From contig BNZQ01000001.1 in assembly GCA_026001225.1 (NCBI GenBank), forward strand, positions 21,186-85,185: a DNA stretch of 64,000 nt, read 5' to 3'. Under the pieces are notes generated by a model, which saw only the letters and a program-made list of their open reading frames with translations, was not told where the DNA came from and did not search any database. This document shows positions 52,561 through 61,304 of this stretch, in pieces (the stretch's first letter is position 1; each line of letters begins with the position of its first letter). The position numbers and the translations under genes are program-made. This DNA comes from Clostridia bacterium (GTDB lineage: Bacteria; Bacillota; Clostridia; Christensenellales; DUVY01).

Positions 52561-52728
52561 CGTTAAAACGCGCGGAAGCCTTGTAAAACGTTGAAGCGTA
52601 CGGAAAGTTTACCAAGCGTTGAAGCGTGCGGAAAGTTTACAAAGCGTTGAAGCGTGCGGAAAGTTTACAAAGCGTTGAAATGCGCGGAAAGTTTACAAAG
52701 CGTTGAAATGCGCGGAAACTTTACAAAA
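52561..52728. repeat. Six tandem 28-bp repeats
   Basis: Units begin at 52561, 52589, 52617, 52645, 52673 and 52701, each like CGTTGAAGCGTGCGGAAAG followed by TTTACAAAG. Units 3 and 4 are identical; the first is degenerate. There are no spacers, so it is not a CRISPR. It starts right after the lipoprotein stop codon. Confidence 0.9.
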
Positions 52729-52766
52729 GGCCCGAAAGTGTTTGCTAAAATTTTACACAGAAGGGC

Positions 52767-52805
52767 GTTCAAACGCTTGACAAGGCGTTTGGGGTATGGT
52801 ATAAT
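52767..52805 (+). promoter_or_regulatory. Strong orphan promoter
   Basis: TTGACA (52777-52782), a 17-bp spacer and TATAAT (52800-52805), with the GTTCAAACGCTTG box at 52767-52779 as at 47301. No ORF follows within 150 bp. Confidence 0.85.
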
Positions 52806-52811
52806 AAATGC

Positions 52812-52915
52812 GTAAACGATGATTAAACGTTGTTTACATGGTTATACTTATTATTGCTCATCATTTTCCCCCTTATCATATAGAAGATGGCTCCGCGAAC
52901 AGCGGGGTCATTTTT
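52812..52915 (+). ncRNA. Candidate ~100-nt small RNA
   Basis: The consensus promoter at 52777 is followed about 100 nt later by an intrinsic terminator (GGCTCCGC 52889-52896 and GCGGGGTC 52902-52909, with G-U pairs, then ATTTTT). The transcript has no convincing ORF and is AT-rich with a GTAAACG...TTAAACGTTGTTTAC pairing region near its 5' end and a CCCCC stretch. No known RNA family was recognised. Confidence 0.55.
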
Positions 52916-52918
52916 CAT

Positions 52919-53051
52919 AGCGCTCCGCCACGCTCATACTCGGAATCCTTGCGGATTCCTCGCTTGATCGCTCGCTCCGCGCTTTTCCGACCAAACGCGA
53001 TTTTTTGACTGCGCAAAAAATCGGTCGGACTTCAATCGGTTATTATTTCAT
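52919..53051. repeat. ~130-bp hairpin repeat, copy 2
   Basis: Second copy of 46714-46845. It follows directly on the terminator of the candidate small RNA. Confidence 0.8.
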
Positions 53052-53330
53052 ACTTTCCGCGCCGTCTTGTGTCATTCAGCGGTTATTACTTTCAGAACGC
53101 CCCGCCGTCTATGTATGTCATTCAGAGGGACGCCGTAGGGTCAGGGCAGCGTGCGCCGGCCCGCCGTCTTGTGTCATTCAGAGGACGCAAAGCGTCCGCG
53201 GAATCCCAACCTTTGAAAAATTCCCCTCCCTCGGAGGGGTGCCGCCGTTAGGCGGCGGGGTGGCTATACGCGCTCCGCTACGCTCGGCGGAATCCCGACC
53301 TTTTAAACTTCCCCTCCGCATTTTTTTGCC
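53052..53330. repeat. Dispersed repeats upstream of sleB
   Basis: Contains a GCCGTAGGG-family copy (53132-53183), a GAGGACGCAAAGCGTCCGCGG hairpin-like element (near 53180) also seen near 50042 and 61390, and a CCCCTCCCTCGGAGGGG element. No gene. Confidence 0.7.
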
Positions 53331-53351
53331 CGTTCGGGGCATAGTAACCGT

Positions 53352-54047
53352 ATGATGCGAAAAAAGTTTTTGTATGTAACGGTGTTCATTCTGATCGCCG
53401 CCGCGGTTTTGGGCGGCATGAGTCTGTCGGCAAGGACGGCCGACGCCGGTATGGCGGGAACCTATAACACCAAGGAAAACGTCAAGATTGTTCAGAAGAA
53501 GCTCAAGGATTTGGGCTATTACAAGACGGCCGTAGACGGGATTTTCGGTTCCGGCACGACGGCTGCCGTCAAGAATTTCCAAAAAACGAAGGGCTTGACC
53601 GCGGACGGCGTGGTGGGCGCGAAAACGATCGCCGCCCTCGGCGTCAAGCTGAATGCGGCGTCCGCAAGCGCGGGCGCGGGAAACCTGTCAAACGCGGATT
53701 TGAACCTTCTTGCAAAGGCGATTCACGCCGAAGCGCGGGGGGAGCCTTACACGGGGCAGGTCGCGGTCGGCGCGGTGATCTTAAACCGCGTCAAATCCTC
53801 TAAATTTCCCAATACGATCAGTGGCGTGATCTATCAGCCCTACGCGTTCACGGCCGTCGCGGACGGGCAGATCAATCTGACGCCCGGCGATTCGGCCAAA
53901 AAGGCCGCGCAGGACGCCTTGAACGGCTGGGATCCGACCAACGGCTGTCTGTACTATTATAATCCGGCGACCGCCACCAGCAAATGGATTTTCGGGCTGA
54001 CGGTGACGCTGAAAATCGGCCGCCACAACTTCTGTTTAAGCGATTGA
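53352..54047 (+). CDS. sleB: Spore cortex-lytic enzyme
   Basis: The 231-residue protein has a signal sequence/membrane helix (residues ~5-27), a peptidoglycan-binding repeat (residues ~38-95, VKIVQKKLKDLGYYKTAVDGIFG), and the SleB catalytic Hydrolase_2 domain (LLAKAIHAEARGEPYTGQVA, with the catalytic Glu, then AVILNRV, QPYAFTAVADG, and PTNGCLYYYNPA). It is a lytic transglycosylase that degrades cortex during germination. ypeB follows, the usual partner. No clear ribosome site is seen before either ATG (53352 or 53355). Confidence 0.93.
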   Translation: MMRKKFLYVTVFILIAAAVLGGMSLSARTADAGMAGTYNTKENVKIVQKKLKDLGYYKTAVDGIFGSGTTAAVKNFQKTKGLTADGVVGAKTIAALGVKLNAASASAGAGNLSNADLNLLAKAIHAEARGEPYTGQVAVGAVILNRVKSSKFPNTISGVIYQPYAFTAVADGQINLTPGDSAKKAAQDALNGWDPTNGCLYYYNPATATSKWIFGLTVTLKIGRHNFCLSD

Positions 54048-54337
54048 CCGGCATAGACGCGCCGGATTCGGGCTACCGCTTGACGTGCAACGCGCCGTAT
54101 AACGGTGTGTTATTCTGATCGATAAGCGAAGAAGCTCAACCTTATAAAAAGGAATAGCTTCTTCACTGCGTTCAGAATGGCCCGTAAATCATTCGGAATG
54201 GCGCTGTCCGCCGCTCTGTAAGCTTTTATCCGTTTATTCAAGCTGAAATTTTTTGAAAAGGGCGCGGGAAAAACTTTTTTATAACAAAGGTTTTTCCCGC
54301 AGAAACCAAAAATAAAAAATAGAAAGGAAAATAAAAC
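54048..54337. other. sleB-ypeB gap with hairpins
   Basis: Holds a dispersed CATTCTGA-type repeat that folds on itself (about 54110-54180, GAAGAAGCT/AGCTTCTTC) and a hairpin GCGGGAAAAAC/GTTTTTCCCGC (54264-54274 and 54290-54300), which could attenuate ypeB. AGAAAGGA lies before the ypeB ATG. Confidence 0.65.
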
Positions 54338-55687
54338 ATGAAAACAAAAAGAATGACGTATCGGTCAGCCGTCTTGTTCGCCGCTCTCGCTTTAGCGGCC
54401 GCGCTTGTCGCCGCGGCTTTCATCGTAAAAGCCGCCGATACGCAAAGGGCGTTGGAAAACGCGTATCAGAAATCCTTTTACGATTTGACCGCGAATGTCG
54501 GGAATATCGACGTGAAGCTGACCAAGCTGATGGCGGCGGGCTCGGCCGAGACCGAAAAGAACGTCATGGACGATATTTGCCGCCAGTCGCATTTGGCGGC
54601 CGACAATATCTCGCAGCTGCCTCTCAAGCACGAGGAAATGTCCGAAACCGTCAGATTCCTCAACCAAACCGGCGACTACACGCACTCTCTGTGTAAAAAA
54701 CTGAACGCCGGTCAAACCTTGAACGACGAAGACCGCCAAAGGATAGAGGATTTGCGGGCGCGGTGCGGCGCGGCGGGCGCGGAATTGACCCGCATGGCGG
54801 AACGCTTGCAGGGCGGCTGGAGAATCTCCGAGCATATCGACCGCGATCAAGCGGGGAGGATCGGCGGCGGGGAATTCGGGGACGGCTTTTCCGACATGCA
54901 AAAGCAATCCGTGGATTACCCGAAGATGATTTACGACGGCCCGTTCTCCGACGCTTTGGAAAAAAAGACCTATAAAGCGGTCGAAAACGCGCCCGAAATC
55001 CCGCAGGAACAGGCGGCGGACAAAATCCGCCACATTTTGGGCGGCATGGGCGTGACCGACGTGAAGTTTTTGGGCAACGCCAACGGGGATATGAACACGC
55101 ATGAATTCGAGGTTACGGCGGACAAGGGCAATTATTATGTGCAAATGACCGTAAAAGGCGCGTTTCCGGTCATGATTCAGTCCAACCGGCCGGTCGGCGC
55201 GTCCAAGATCGACGCGGAGGAAGCCATACGCTTGGCCGAGAAATTCGCGTTTGAAAAATTGGATTTGCGGAACATGCGCGGCGTATGGGTGAATCTTTTC
55301 GGCGGAACCGCTTGTATCAACCTTGCGCCCGAAATCGACGGCGCGGCGGTCTATACCGAACTGGTCAAGGTCAAGGTGGCGCTCGACGACGGGCAAATCA
55401 CGGGCGTAGAAGCCCGCGCCTATGTCCGCGGCCACGTCGAGGGGCGCAAAATTCCGGCGGCCGCTCTGACCGAGGGCGAGGCCCTGAAAAAGGTGTCGAA
55501 CAAATTGGACGTTTCCCATATCCGAAAAGCGATTATTCCAAAGGACGGCGGCCGCGAGGTTTTCGCCTACGAGTTTTGGGCATCCTACAAGGATTTCGAT
55601 TATATCGTCTATATCAACGCCGAGACCGGCGCGGAGGAGGATATTCTGCGCGTGATCGACAAAAACCAAGGGAACATGATCATTTAA
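54338..55687 (+). CDS. ypeB: Germination protein YpeB
   Basis: The 449-residue protein matches YpeB in length and layout. An N-terminal membrane anchor (residues ~10-30) is followed by a helical domain (AYQKSFYDLTANVGNIDVKL, SQLPLKHEEMSETVRFLNQTGDY, both strongly YpeB-like). Three C-terminal PepSY-like repeats include YVQMTVKGAFPVMIQSNRPV and YIVYINAETGAEEDILRVI. YpeB stabilises and localises SleB in spores. Gene order sleB-ypeB supports this. A long opposite-strand frame here is a codon-bias shadow. Confidence 0.93.
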   Translation: MKTKRMTYRSAVLFAALALAAALVAAAFIVKAADTQRALENAYQKSFYDLTANVGNIDVKLTKLMAAGSAETEKNVMDDICRQSHLAADNISQLPLKHEEMSETVRFLNQTGDYTHSLCKKLNAGQTLNDEDRQRIEDLRARCGAAGAELTRMAERLQGGWRISEHIDRDQAGRIGGGEFGDGFSDMQKQSVDYPKMIYDGPFSDALEKKTYKAVENAPEIPQEQAADKIRHILGGMGVTDVKFLGNANGDMNTHEFEVTADKGNYYVQMTVKGAFPVMIQSNRPVGASKIDAEEAIRLAEKFAFEKLDLRNMRGVWVNLFGGTACINLAPEIDGAAVYTELVKVKVALDDGQITGVEARAYVRGHVEGRKIPAAALTEGEALKKVSNKLDVSHIRKAIIPKDGGREVFAYEFWASYKDFDYIVYINAETGAEEDILRVIDKNQGNMII

Positions 55688-55860
55688 ATCGTAAGGCGGA
55701 TATGCTTCGCAATACTGCGTTGCGGGAAATTTTTCTTGGTCACATATGTCTTTATACGCTCCCTGTGAAAAATTTCCCGGGCCTTGTCTTGCTCGTATCT
55801 GCGCCCTTACGATTCAAATTATTGTTCCGAACGGGGAAAAAAGGATTCGCACAGGCATCT

Positions 55861-56907
55861 TTAAATCAGTTGCAGATTGAACGGGATAAAAACGTCGCGG
55901 GGAGAGGCGTTGTGGACAAGGAGGGCGAAAAGCTCTTCGAGAGCGGCATAGCCGATCTTGAAACCGTTTTGGACGATGACGGGAATATCGGTGTGAAAGA
56001 CGCGGCCGAGATTAGGCGACTCCTCGTCGACAAGGAGAATCGAGAAATCCTTAGGAACGGATTTGTTCAATTTCAGGAGCGCGGCGGCGATATCGTCCGC
56101 GGGATGGCCGCTGGCCGAAATAACGGCGGTGAGCTGGGGATATTTCTGAAAAAAATCACAATAATAGTTTTCCGCGGGGATCGAGAACAGCGTGCGGTAG
56201 GCGTAATAGGATTTGCCGCCGCCCGTAAAGCGGCTGACCGCGTCCTTGTAGCCCGCGATGCGGTCGAGCATCGAGGTCGGTTTATACTCGGCCACGGGAA
56301 AGGCGATATTTTTGTGTCCTTTTTCGGCCAAATATTTGACGGCGGTATAACCGATAGCGTAATGGTCGCTGCCCACGTATCCGTACCGCGAGCCCGCGCG
56401 CTTGCGGTCTGCGAACACGACGGGGATATGCGGATGATCCCTCTCAAAGGTCGTCAGGTAATCCTCGCCGGAATCGTCGATCGGCATGAACACGATCCCG
56501 CAGCAGCCCAATTTTACGGCCATATCCAACTGTTCCTTTTCCAACGCGCGGGAGTTGCGCGTCAAAAGCGTGATAAAATGGGTGGAATTGTCACGACAAA
56601 AGGTGGTCATGCCCTGCGCGATGTCGTCGCTGAATTTCGAGGAGATCGACGGCGCGACGAAAGCCGCGCACCGTTCCGCGAACGAGCTTGCGTGCGGGAA
56701 ACCGGCGGGATAAGTGCCCTTGCCCTGAATACGGCGCAGCTTGCCCTCGGCCTCCAATTCTCCGAGAGCCTTGCGAACGGTCATGCGGCTCGCGCCGAAC
56801 TTGGCCGAGAACCGGTTTTCGCTGGGCAATGAAGCGTCGGGCGGCGCGGCGGCCGCGAGCTCCTCGATCTGCCGTTTGATCGTTTTGTACAGTAAATCCT
56901 CTTTCAT
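55861..56907 (-). CDS. GntR-family regulator with LacI-type sugar-binding domain
   Basis: The 348-residue repressor starts with a winged HTH (residues ~1-70: LYKTIKRQIEE, LPSENRFSAKFGASRMTVRKAL, GKLRRIQGKGTY). A periplasmic-binding-type effector domain follows (~80-348: GMTTFCRDNSTHF, VGSDHYAIGYTAVKYLAEKGHKNIAF, and near the end LLVDEESPNLGR). This is the AraR/GntR-LacI layout. It diverges from a solute-binding lipoprotein gene, and paired TTAGACAA boxes lie between them. It probably represses sugar uptake and itself. The 173-bp gap to ypeB is empty. Confidence 0.9.
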   Translation of the reverse strand: MKEDLLYKTIKRQIEELAAAAPPDASLPSENRFSAKFGASRMTVRKALGELEAEGKLRRIQGKGTYPAGFPHASSFAERCAAFVAPSISSKFSDDIAQGMTTFCRDNSTHFITLLTRNSRALEKEQLDMAVKLGCCGIVFMPIDDSGEDYLTTFERDHPHIPVVFADRKRAGSRYGYVGSDHYAIGYTAVKYLAEKGHKNIAFPVAEYKPTSMLDRIAGYKDAVSRFTGGGKSYYAYRTLFSIPAENYYCDFFQKYPQLTAVISASGHPADDIAAALLKLNKSVPKDFSILLVDEESPNLGRVFHTDIPVIVQNGFKIGYAALEELFALLVHNASPRDVFIPFNLQLI

Positions 56908-56924
56908 ACGCAGAGTGGTCTATC

Positions 56925-57018
56925 TTGTCTAAATACAATACGGCAAAAACGGGATTTTGTCAAGCAATTTTTTTAAACTCCTAAAAACGAGTGAAAAAAC
57001 AGTATACAAATTAGACAA
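56925..57018. promoter_or_regulatory. Paired inverted operator boxes for the GntR-type regulator
   Basis: TTGTCTAA (56925-56932) and TTAGACAA (57011-57018) are exact inverted copies, each with a GTAT-containing flank (CGTATTGTATTTAGACAA on the minus strand, CAGTATACAAATTAGACAA on plus). One lies next to the regulator's start, the other next to the promoter of the divergent gene. Confidence 0.7.
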
Positions 57019-57036
57019 CTTTATACGGGCCGTTTA

Positions 57037-57064
57037 TTGACATTCAAGCGGCGTATGGTACAAT
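57037..57064 (+). promoter_or_regulatory. Promoter of the solute-binding protein gene
   Basis: TTGACA (57037-57042), a 16-bp spacer and TACAAT (57059-57064), 19 bp downstream of the right operator box. Confidence 0.82.
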
Positions 57065-57091
57065 AATAGGGTAGAGCGACCGTCGGCGGAT

Positions 57092-57136
57092 AACCGCGCC
57101 GCGGCGCGGTTTTTTGTTTTCCTTGAAGAGGAAAAC
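57092..57136 (+). terminator. Intrinsic terminator in the leader (possible attenuator)
   Basis: AACCGCGCC/GGCGCGGTT (57092-57111) with T6 lies ~25 nt after the predicted start site and 50 nt before the ribosome site. CGGCG at 57084-57088 could pair instead with CGCCG inside the stem. A second hairpin GTTTTCCT/AGGAAAAC (57116-57136) follows. Confidence 0.75.
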
Positions 57137-57186
57137 AAAAGGGGGAATTCATTGAAATCGGTCGAGACGCACGGAGGTATGAAAGA

Positions 57187-58614
57187 GTGAAAACGATGAA
57201 GAAATGGATATTGCTCGCGTTGGCCGCGTTGCTGTGCTTTATGCTGGCGGCTTGCAGAAGCGAGGACGACTTTTTAAACAACAACGAGGACGTCGACGAG
57301 GACGACCTTTTGGTATGGACGGTCGATCCGATCGTGGGCAATTACTCGGCGCGCTTAAAGACCGACCCCGGCGACAAGCGCGCTTTGATGACGAGAGACA
57401 TTGTCAAAAAATTTCAGGACGACACGGGCGTCAGCGTGGTGTTGAAAAACGTCGGCTGGGGCTTGGAATTGCAGAAGCAGTTGCGCAACGCGATCGCCAC
57501 GGGCACGATGCCCGATGTGACCGTAGGCGAGCAATATATCAACGTCATGCAACAGAACGGGCATTTCGCGCCGCTCGATTTGGGCGACGATCTTTTGAAT
57601 AAGCTTTCCCCGCAATTAAAGGCCCAAGGCTCGTACGACGGCAAGCTGTATTCCGCGGCGGTGTCCACGGGTTCCTTTTCGCTGACGGTCAATAAAAAGG
57701 TGCTGCGCGACAACGGCATTCTGACCGCGCAGAACGCCGTCGATCCGACGTGGCAGGCGGCGCATTCCGGCGTCAATCCGCTCGCGCCCGTTTATTGGGA
57801 CGACCTGCTGACGATTTGCCAAGAGTTGAAAACCAAAATGAGCGCGTCGGGCGGCGGCGGCATCCTGCTGTCCAATACGACGGAGGGTTCGTCGTGGCGC
57901 GCCCTCGCCTATATGGCGACCGCGGGCGGCGGCTTTTTGGACGCAAAAGGCGACGTGAAACTCGATACGGCCGAGAACGCGGAGGCCTTTGCTATGATGC
58001 GCGAGCTGGTCAAAACCGCGCCCGCGAACTCGATCGACGCGGCGACCGAAAACGCGATGTGGGACGACTACCTGTTTAAAAATAAGGCGGCCTACACCGT
58101 CGAGGGCATCGACGCGATCGTCATGGCCGCTTCCAAGTCCGGCGTGGACAAAAACGACTATATTGCCGCCGAGTTGCCGATGTTCAAAAGCCAAAATAAA
58201 AAGGCGAACGTGTTGGTCGGTTCGGGCTATTACTCGATCGCGGCGACTTCCACGAAAAAGGGCTCGGCCTTAAAATTCGTCAAATTCCTGCTCAGTGATT
58301 TTGTGCAACTGAAAATGGCGACGGTCGATATGCGCATTCCCTCGATGACCAACGTGATTCAAAGCGACGAGCTGAAAAACAGCGAGGTCTATCCGACGCT
58401 TTCGGTGTTCATGAAGCCTTTCACGGATTTGTCCTATACGGTCCAGACGTATCCCGCGTTCGAGGACAACGCTTCGGAAGTTTGGGAGAAGTGGGACGTG
58501 TTCACGGGCGCGCTGTTAAAGCCGGAGGATAAGACCGCGGGGACGTACAAGCCCTTGACGGCGATTGTCAATAAGGCGCAGGCCGATATGTACGGCAAGC
58601 AGCACGGCGGCTAA
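57187..58614 (+). CDS. ABC transporter solute-binding lipoprotein (sugar type)
   Basis: A GTG (or ATG nine bases later) follows GGAGG; 475 residues. The signal peptide ends in lipobox MLAAC (Cys23). The family-1 extracellular binding fold is visible: VVLKNVGWGLELQKQLRNAI, TMPDVTVGEQYI, YSAAVSTGSFSLTVNKKVL, and near the C-terminus VGSGYYSIAATSTKKGSALKF. It would capture an oligosaccharide outside the membrane. The expected permease genes do not follow; a structured 130-bp element and a different lipoprotein gene do. Likely controlled by the divergent GntR/LacI-type protein. Confidence 0.88.
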   Translation: MKTMKKWILLALAALLCFMLAACRSEDDFLNNNEDVDEDDLLVWTVDPIVGNYSARLKTDPGDKRALMTRDIVKKFQDDTGVSVVLKNVGWGLELQKQLRNAIATGTMPDVTVGEQYINVMQQNGHFAPLDLGDDLLNKLSPQLKAQGSYDGKLYSAAVSTGSFSLTVNKKVLRDNGILTAQNAVDPTWQAAHSGVNPLAPVYWDDLLTICQELKTKMSASGGGGILLSNTTEGSSWRALAYMATAGGGFLDAKGDVKLDTAENAEAFAMMRELVKTAPANSIDAATENAMWDDYLFKNKAAYTVEGIDAIVMAASKSGVDKNDYIAAELPMFKSQNKKANVLVGSGYYSIAATSTKKGSALKFVKFLLSDFVQLKMATVDMRIPSMTNVIQSDELKNSEVYPTLSVFMKPFTDLSYTVQTYPAFEDNASEVWEKWDVFTGALLKPEDKTAGTYKPLTAIVNKAQADMYGKQHGG

Positions 58615-58739
58615 CGTCATAGGCATCGCCGGATTCGGGCTACGCTTGACAGAGCCGCCTCGGTCATGTAGGGGGGGGCGACACTCCTTTCGGCGGCTCG
58701 TCAACTGTTGCCCGACTGCGGCGCGCCTATGACGTTAGC
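58610..58739. repeat. Inverted-repeat element (nested hairpins, MITE-like)
   Basis: Perfect 15-bp terminal inverted repeats GCTAACGTCATAGGC (58610-58624) and GCCTATGACGTTAGC (58725-58739) enclose an inner GAGCCGCC/GGCGGCTC stem (58652-58659, 58692-58699) and a G8 run. The left arm contains the stop codon of the preceding gene. CCGGATTCGGGCTAC inside recurs near 54061. Confidence 0.7.
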
Positions 58740-58772
58740 GGCTTTGAAGAAAGAAAATGAAGAGGTAACGGA

Positions 58773-61304
58773 ATGAAATTCAAACGGATATTGGTGTGCG
58801 CGCTGGCGGCAGTTGTCGGAACGGGCTTGTTTACGGGCTGTTCGCGCAAGACGGATTTGAACGACCGCAACAAAACGCTGACGGTGCAGGCGCGCGATTT
58901 TATCGAAACATCGCATACGGTTCATCCCAACGCCTATATGACCGAAAACTATACCGCGCTCGCCCTCGATAAGAGCATCAATACCAACGCCGGTTATGTG
59001 GCGCGCACGATCGATTACCGGCTGGCCAAGGGCGCGTACCGGTTCAGCGCGCAAGCGCGCGTTTCTATCGGCAACGAGACCGATCCCGTGTTGCAGCTGC
59101 ACGCGGTCAAGGGAGGCAAGGCGGTCGCCAACCTCAATATCATGGGTCCGAAGTCAAAATCGATCTACACGGATTATGCGATCGAGTTCGAGACCGAGGA
59201 CGCCTTCGTGTCGTTCGGCCTGTACTCCAACGGCCGCAACGACGTGCGCATGAAGAATATCACAGTCGAGAAGATCGCAAAGAACGCGGACGGCACGTTG
59301 CTCGCGGAATACCTGTCCGAGGACGCCGCCGATAAGAACCTCGCGCTCGAAGACGGAAAGGTTTATTTCTACGACCTGCGCGAAAAATTGGAGGCGATCG
59401 GGGATTACAGCTATCAGGAGCAGCTAATGACGCTGGCCGCTTCGTTGCAGGGTTTGGCCAACCGCGAAAAGCCCCGTATGTTCATCCGCTTTATCGACGA
59501 CGACGATTCCAACGCGGTTTTGGGGCGGCAGGACGAGAATTGGCTGGAATACCTGCAAAGCAAGAATTTTTTGCCGACGGGCGCGGATTTGATCCGCATA
59601 CAAAGCTTGGGAACGCTGTTGCGCCTGTTCCGGCCGTTTTACGAGGGGCTGACGGCGTGGGACGTTTTCTCGCCCGCGACGTACAACGTCGGCTTGACGG
59701 ATTGCGGCGTCAATAACCGCCTGCTCGTCAAATACTCCGACGAAATCAACAGCGCGTACAAATACCTGACCGAGGTCCTGAAGCTGCCCGTGAAATTGGA
59801 TTTGCACGATAAATTTCCCGGCACGCGCGGCAAGAAGATTTGGGACACCGATATTGATTCCACCGGCTCGAAAAAGAGCGATCCCTATTACTATGCGGCG
59901 GAAAAATATATCAAGACGAAAAAGGTCAATCCGCACGTCATGAGCTCATATTTGGACGGCTGGATCGGCGACAACGGCGTGACGCAGCGCGTGTACTACG
60001 ACGAAAACGGACAGCTGTGCGTGGGTTCGGGCGGCGTGCCGTATTGGGAGAACCGCTTTTTCCACACCGATATCATGAATCGCGATTACTTCGTGGCGCA
60101 GAAGGCCTTCTTTTTCGACCTGTCGCCCGTGGACGACGAGCGGCCGGTGGACGACGAAAAGCAGACGATCGGACGCGACACCGACACGCTGGAATACATA
60201 TTGCGAGAAAACAACAAGAACGCCGGAACCAAGATCGTCGAGGTCGGCGGCTTTACAAATTGGCAGTTGAAATATTCCGACGCGTCGGCCGATAACGCGA
60301 TGGCGGGCGGGGGCTTGGAGCCTGCGATGGTGCGCATATTGACCAAGTACAACGCGACGATGCAGGCCGACGCGCATTCGATCTCGGCAATGGCCAACGG
60401 CTCCGTCTATATGCGCTATCCCGCGAAAACGCAGTACAATCAGGATGCGGCGCGGCAAAAAATGCTGGCCAAGGCCAACGCCGCGACATTGGGAAATAAG
60501 AATTACCTGCTGTTCTATATGGGCGATTACGACGGCGCGGCATGGGTCAACCGCGAAATGTACTCTATGTTCAACGACCCTAATTTAGGGAAAATACCAC
60601 TGATGTGGCCGATCCTGCCGATCAACGAGGGGCGTGTCGGGCACGTTTACGACTATATCTACGAGCACGCGACCGAAAACGATATCTTTGTGGGCGGCAA
60701 CAACGGCTACGGCTACAACTATTTGGACGTGTTCCTGACGTGGGAGCGCGACGGCTTGAACGGCACGTTAGAAACCTATATCGATCAGACCGTGACCGTG
60801 TATAAAAAGTACGACCTCGATATCATGGGGATGTATTTCGGCGGCTGGGACGCGGCGTCCACGGCGGCGCAGAACACGTGGCGCACCCTGTACGCGCAGC
60901 TTTCGCGTCTGTCCCCTTACGGCGTCGTGACTTCGCGCGGCCGACGCGCCGACGCGTTAGAGGACTATTACAACGCGCAGACCGGCACGGTTTTCGTCTG
61001 CAAGGACCCGTTCATACCGGGGCGCGATCCCGTCGTACAGTGCGGCAACGGCATGGTGCTGACCGAGGGCGATTCGCTGCACCAAACTAGTATCATGTCC
61101 CAAAGCATCAACGTCACGCGCGAGGGCCGTCCGCATTTCAACGTGCTGCGCCCCGTTCTCGCCACGCCCACGCAGGCCTACGAGGCGGTCAATACGCTGA
61201 ATAAACGCTACCCCGAATACAACTTCGAGGCAGTCGATCCCTACACGTTCTTCAAATTATACAAGGAATATTTGGATAACGTCGTGGCGGGGGATTACAA
61301 TTGA
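58773..61304 (+). CDS. GxGYxYP-type lipoprotein, putative glycoside hydrolase
   Basis: The 843-residue protein has lipobox LFTGC (Cys23), a jelly-roll-like region (residues ~30-190) and a large barrel-type domain. LMTLAASLQGLANREKPRMF, a common opening of the GxGYxYP family, is followed by G645-Y-G-Y-N-Y650 within VGGNNGYGYNYLD, the family motif except that the final Pro is Leu. Members occur in glycan-utilisation loci of gut bacteria; the enzymatic role is predicted, not proved. It follows a sugar-binding lipoprotein, suggesting surface glycan processing. Confidence 0.8.
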   Translation: MKFKRILVCALAAVVGTGLFTGCSRKTDLNDRNKTLTVQARDFIETSHTVHPNAYMTENYTALALDKSINTNAGYVARTIDYRLAKGAYRFSAQARVSIGNETDPVLQLHAVKGGKAVANLNIMGPKSKSIYTDYAIEFETEDAFVSFGLYSNGRNDVRMKNITVEKIAKNADGTLLAEYLSEDAADKNLALEDGKVYFYDLREKLEAIGDYSYQEQLMTLAASLQGLANREKPRMFIRFIDDDDSNAVLGRQDENWLEYLQSKNFLPTGADLIRIQSLGTLLRLFRPFYEGLTAWDVFSPATYNVGLTDCGVNNRLLVKYSDEINSAYKYLTEVLKLPVKLDLHDKFPGTRGKKIWDTDIDSTGSKKSDPYYYAAEKYIKTKKVNPHVMSSYLDGWIGDNGVTQRVYYDENGQLCVGSGGVPYWENRFFHTDIMNRDYFVAQKAFFFDLSPVDDERPVDDEKQTIGRDTDTLEYILRENNKNAGTKIVEVGGFTNWQLKYSDASADNAMAGGGLEPAMVRILTKYNATMQADAHSISAMANGSVYMRYPAKTQYNQDAARQKMLAKANAATLGNKNYLLFYMGDYDGAAWVNREMYSMFNDPNLGKIPLMWPILPINEGRVGHVYDYIYEHATENDIFVGGNNGYGYNYLDVFLTWERDGLNGTLETYIDQTVTVYKKYDLDIMGMYFGGWDAASTAAQNTWRTLYAQLSRLSPYGVVTSRGRRADALEDYYNAQTGTVFVCKDPFIPGRDPVVQCGNGMVLTEGDSLHQTSIMSQSINVTREGRPHFNVLRPVLATPTQAYEAVNTLNKRYPEYNFEAVDPYTFFKLYKEYLDNVVAGDYN

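Noticed and set aside
52561-52728. CRISPR array
   Set aside because: 28-bp units are directly adjacent without spacers, and no cas gene is present.
54392-55669. 425-codon minus-strand ORF
   Set aside because: It lies wholly opposite ypeB, has no ribosome site or known domain, and is explained by GC-rich codon bias.
55285-56832. 515-codon plus-strand ORF
   Set aside because: It spans ypeB in another frame and the antisense of the GntR/LacI regulator; the peptide has low-complexity Arg/Gly runs.
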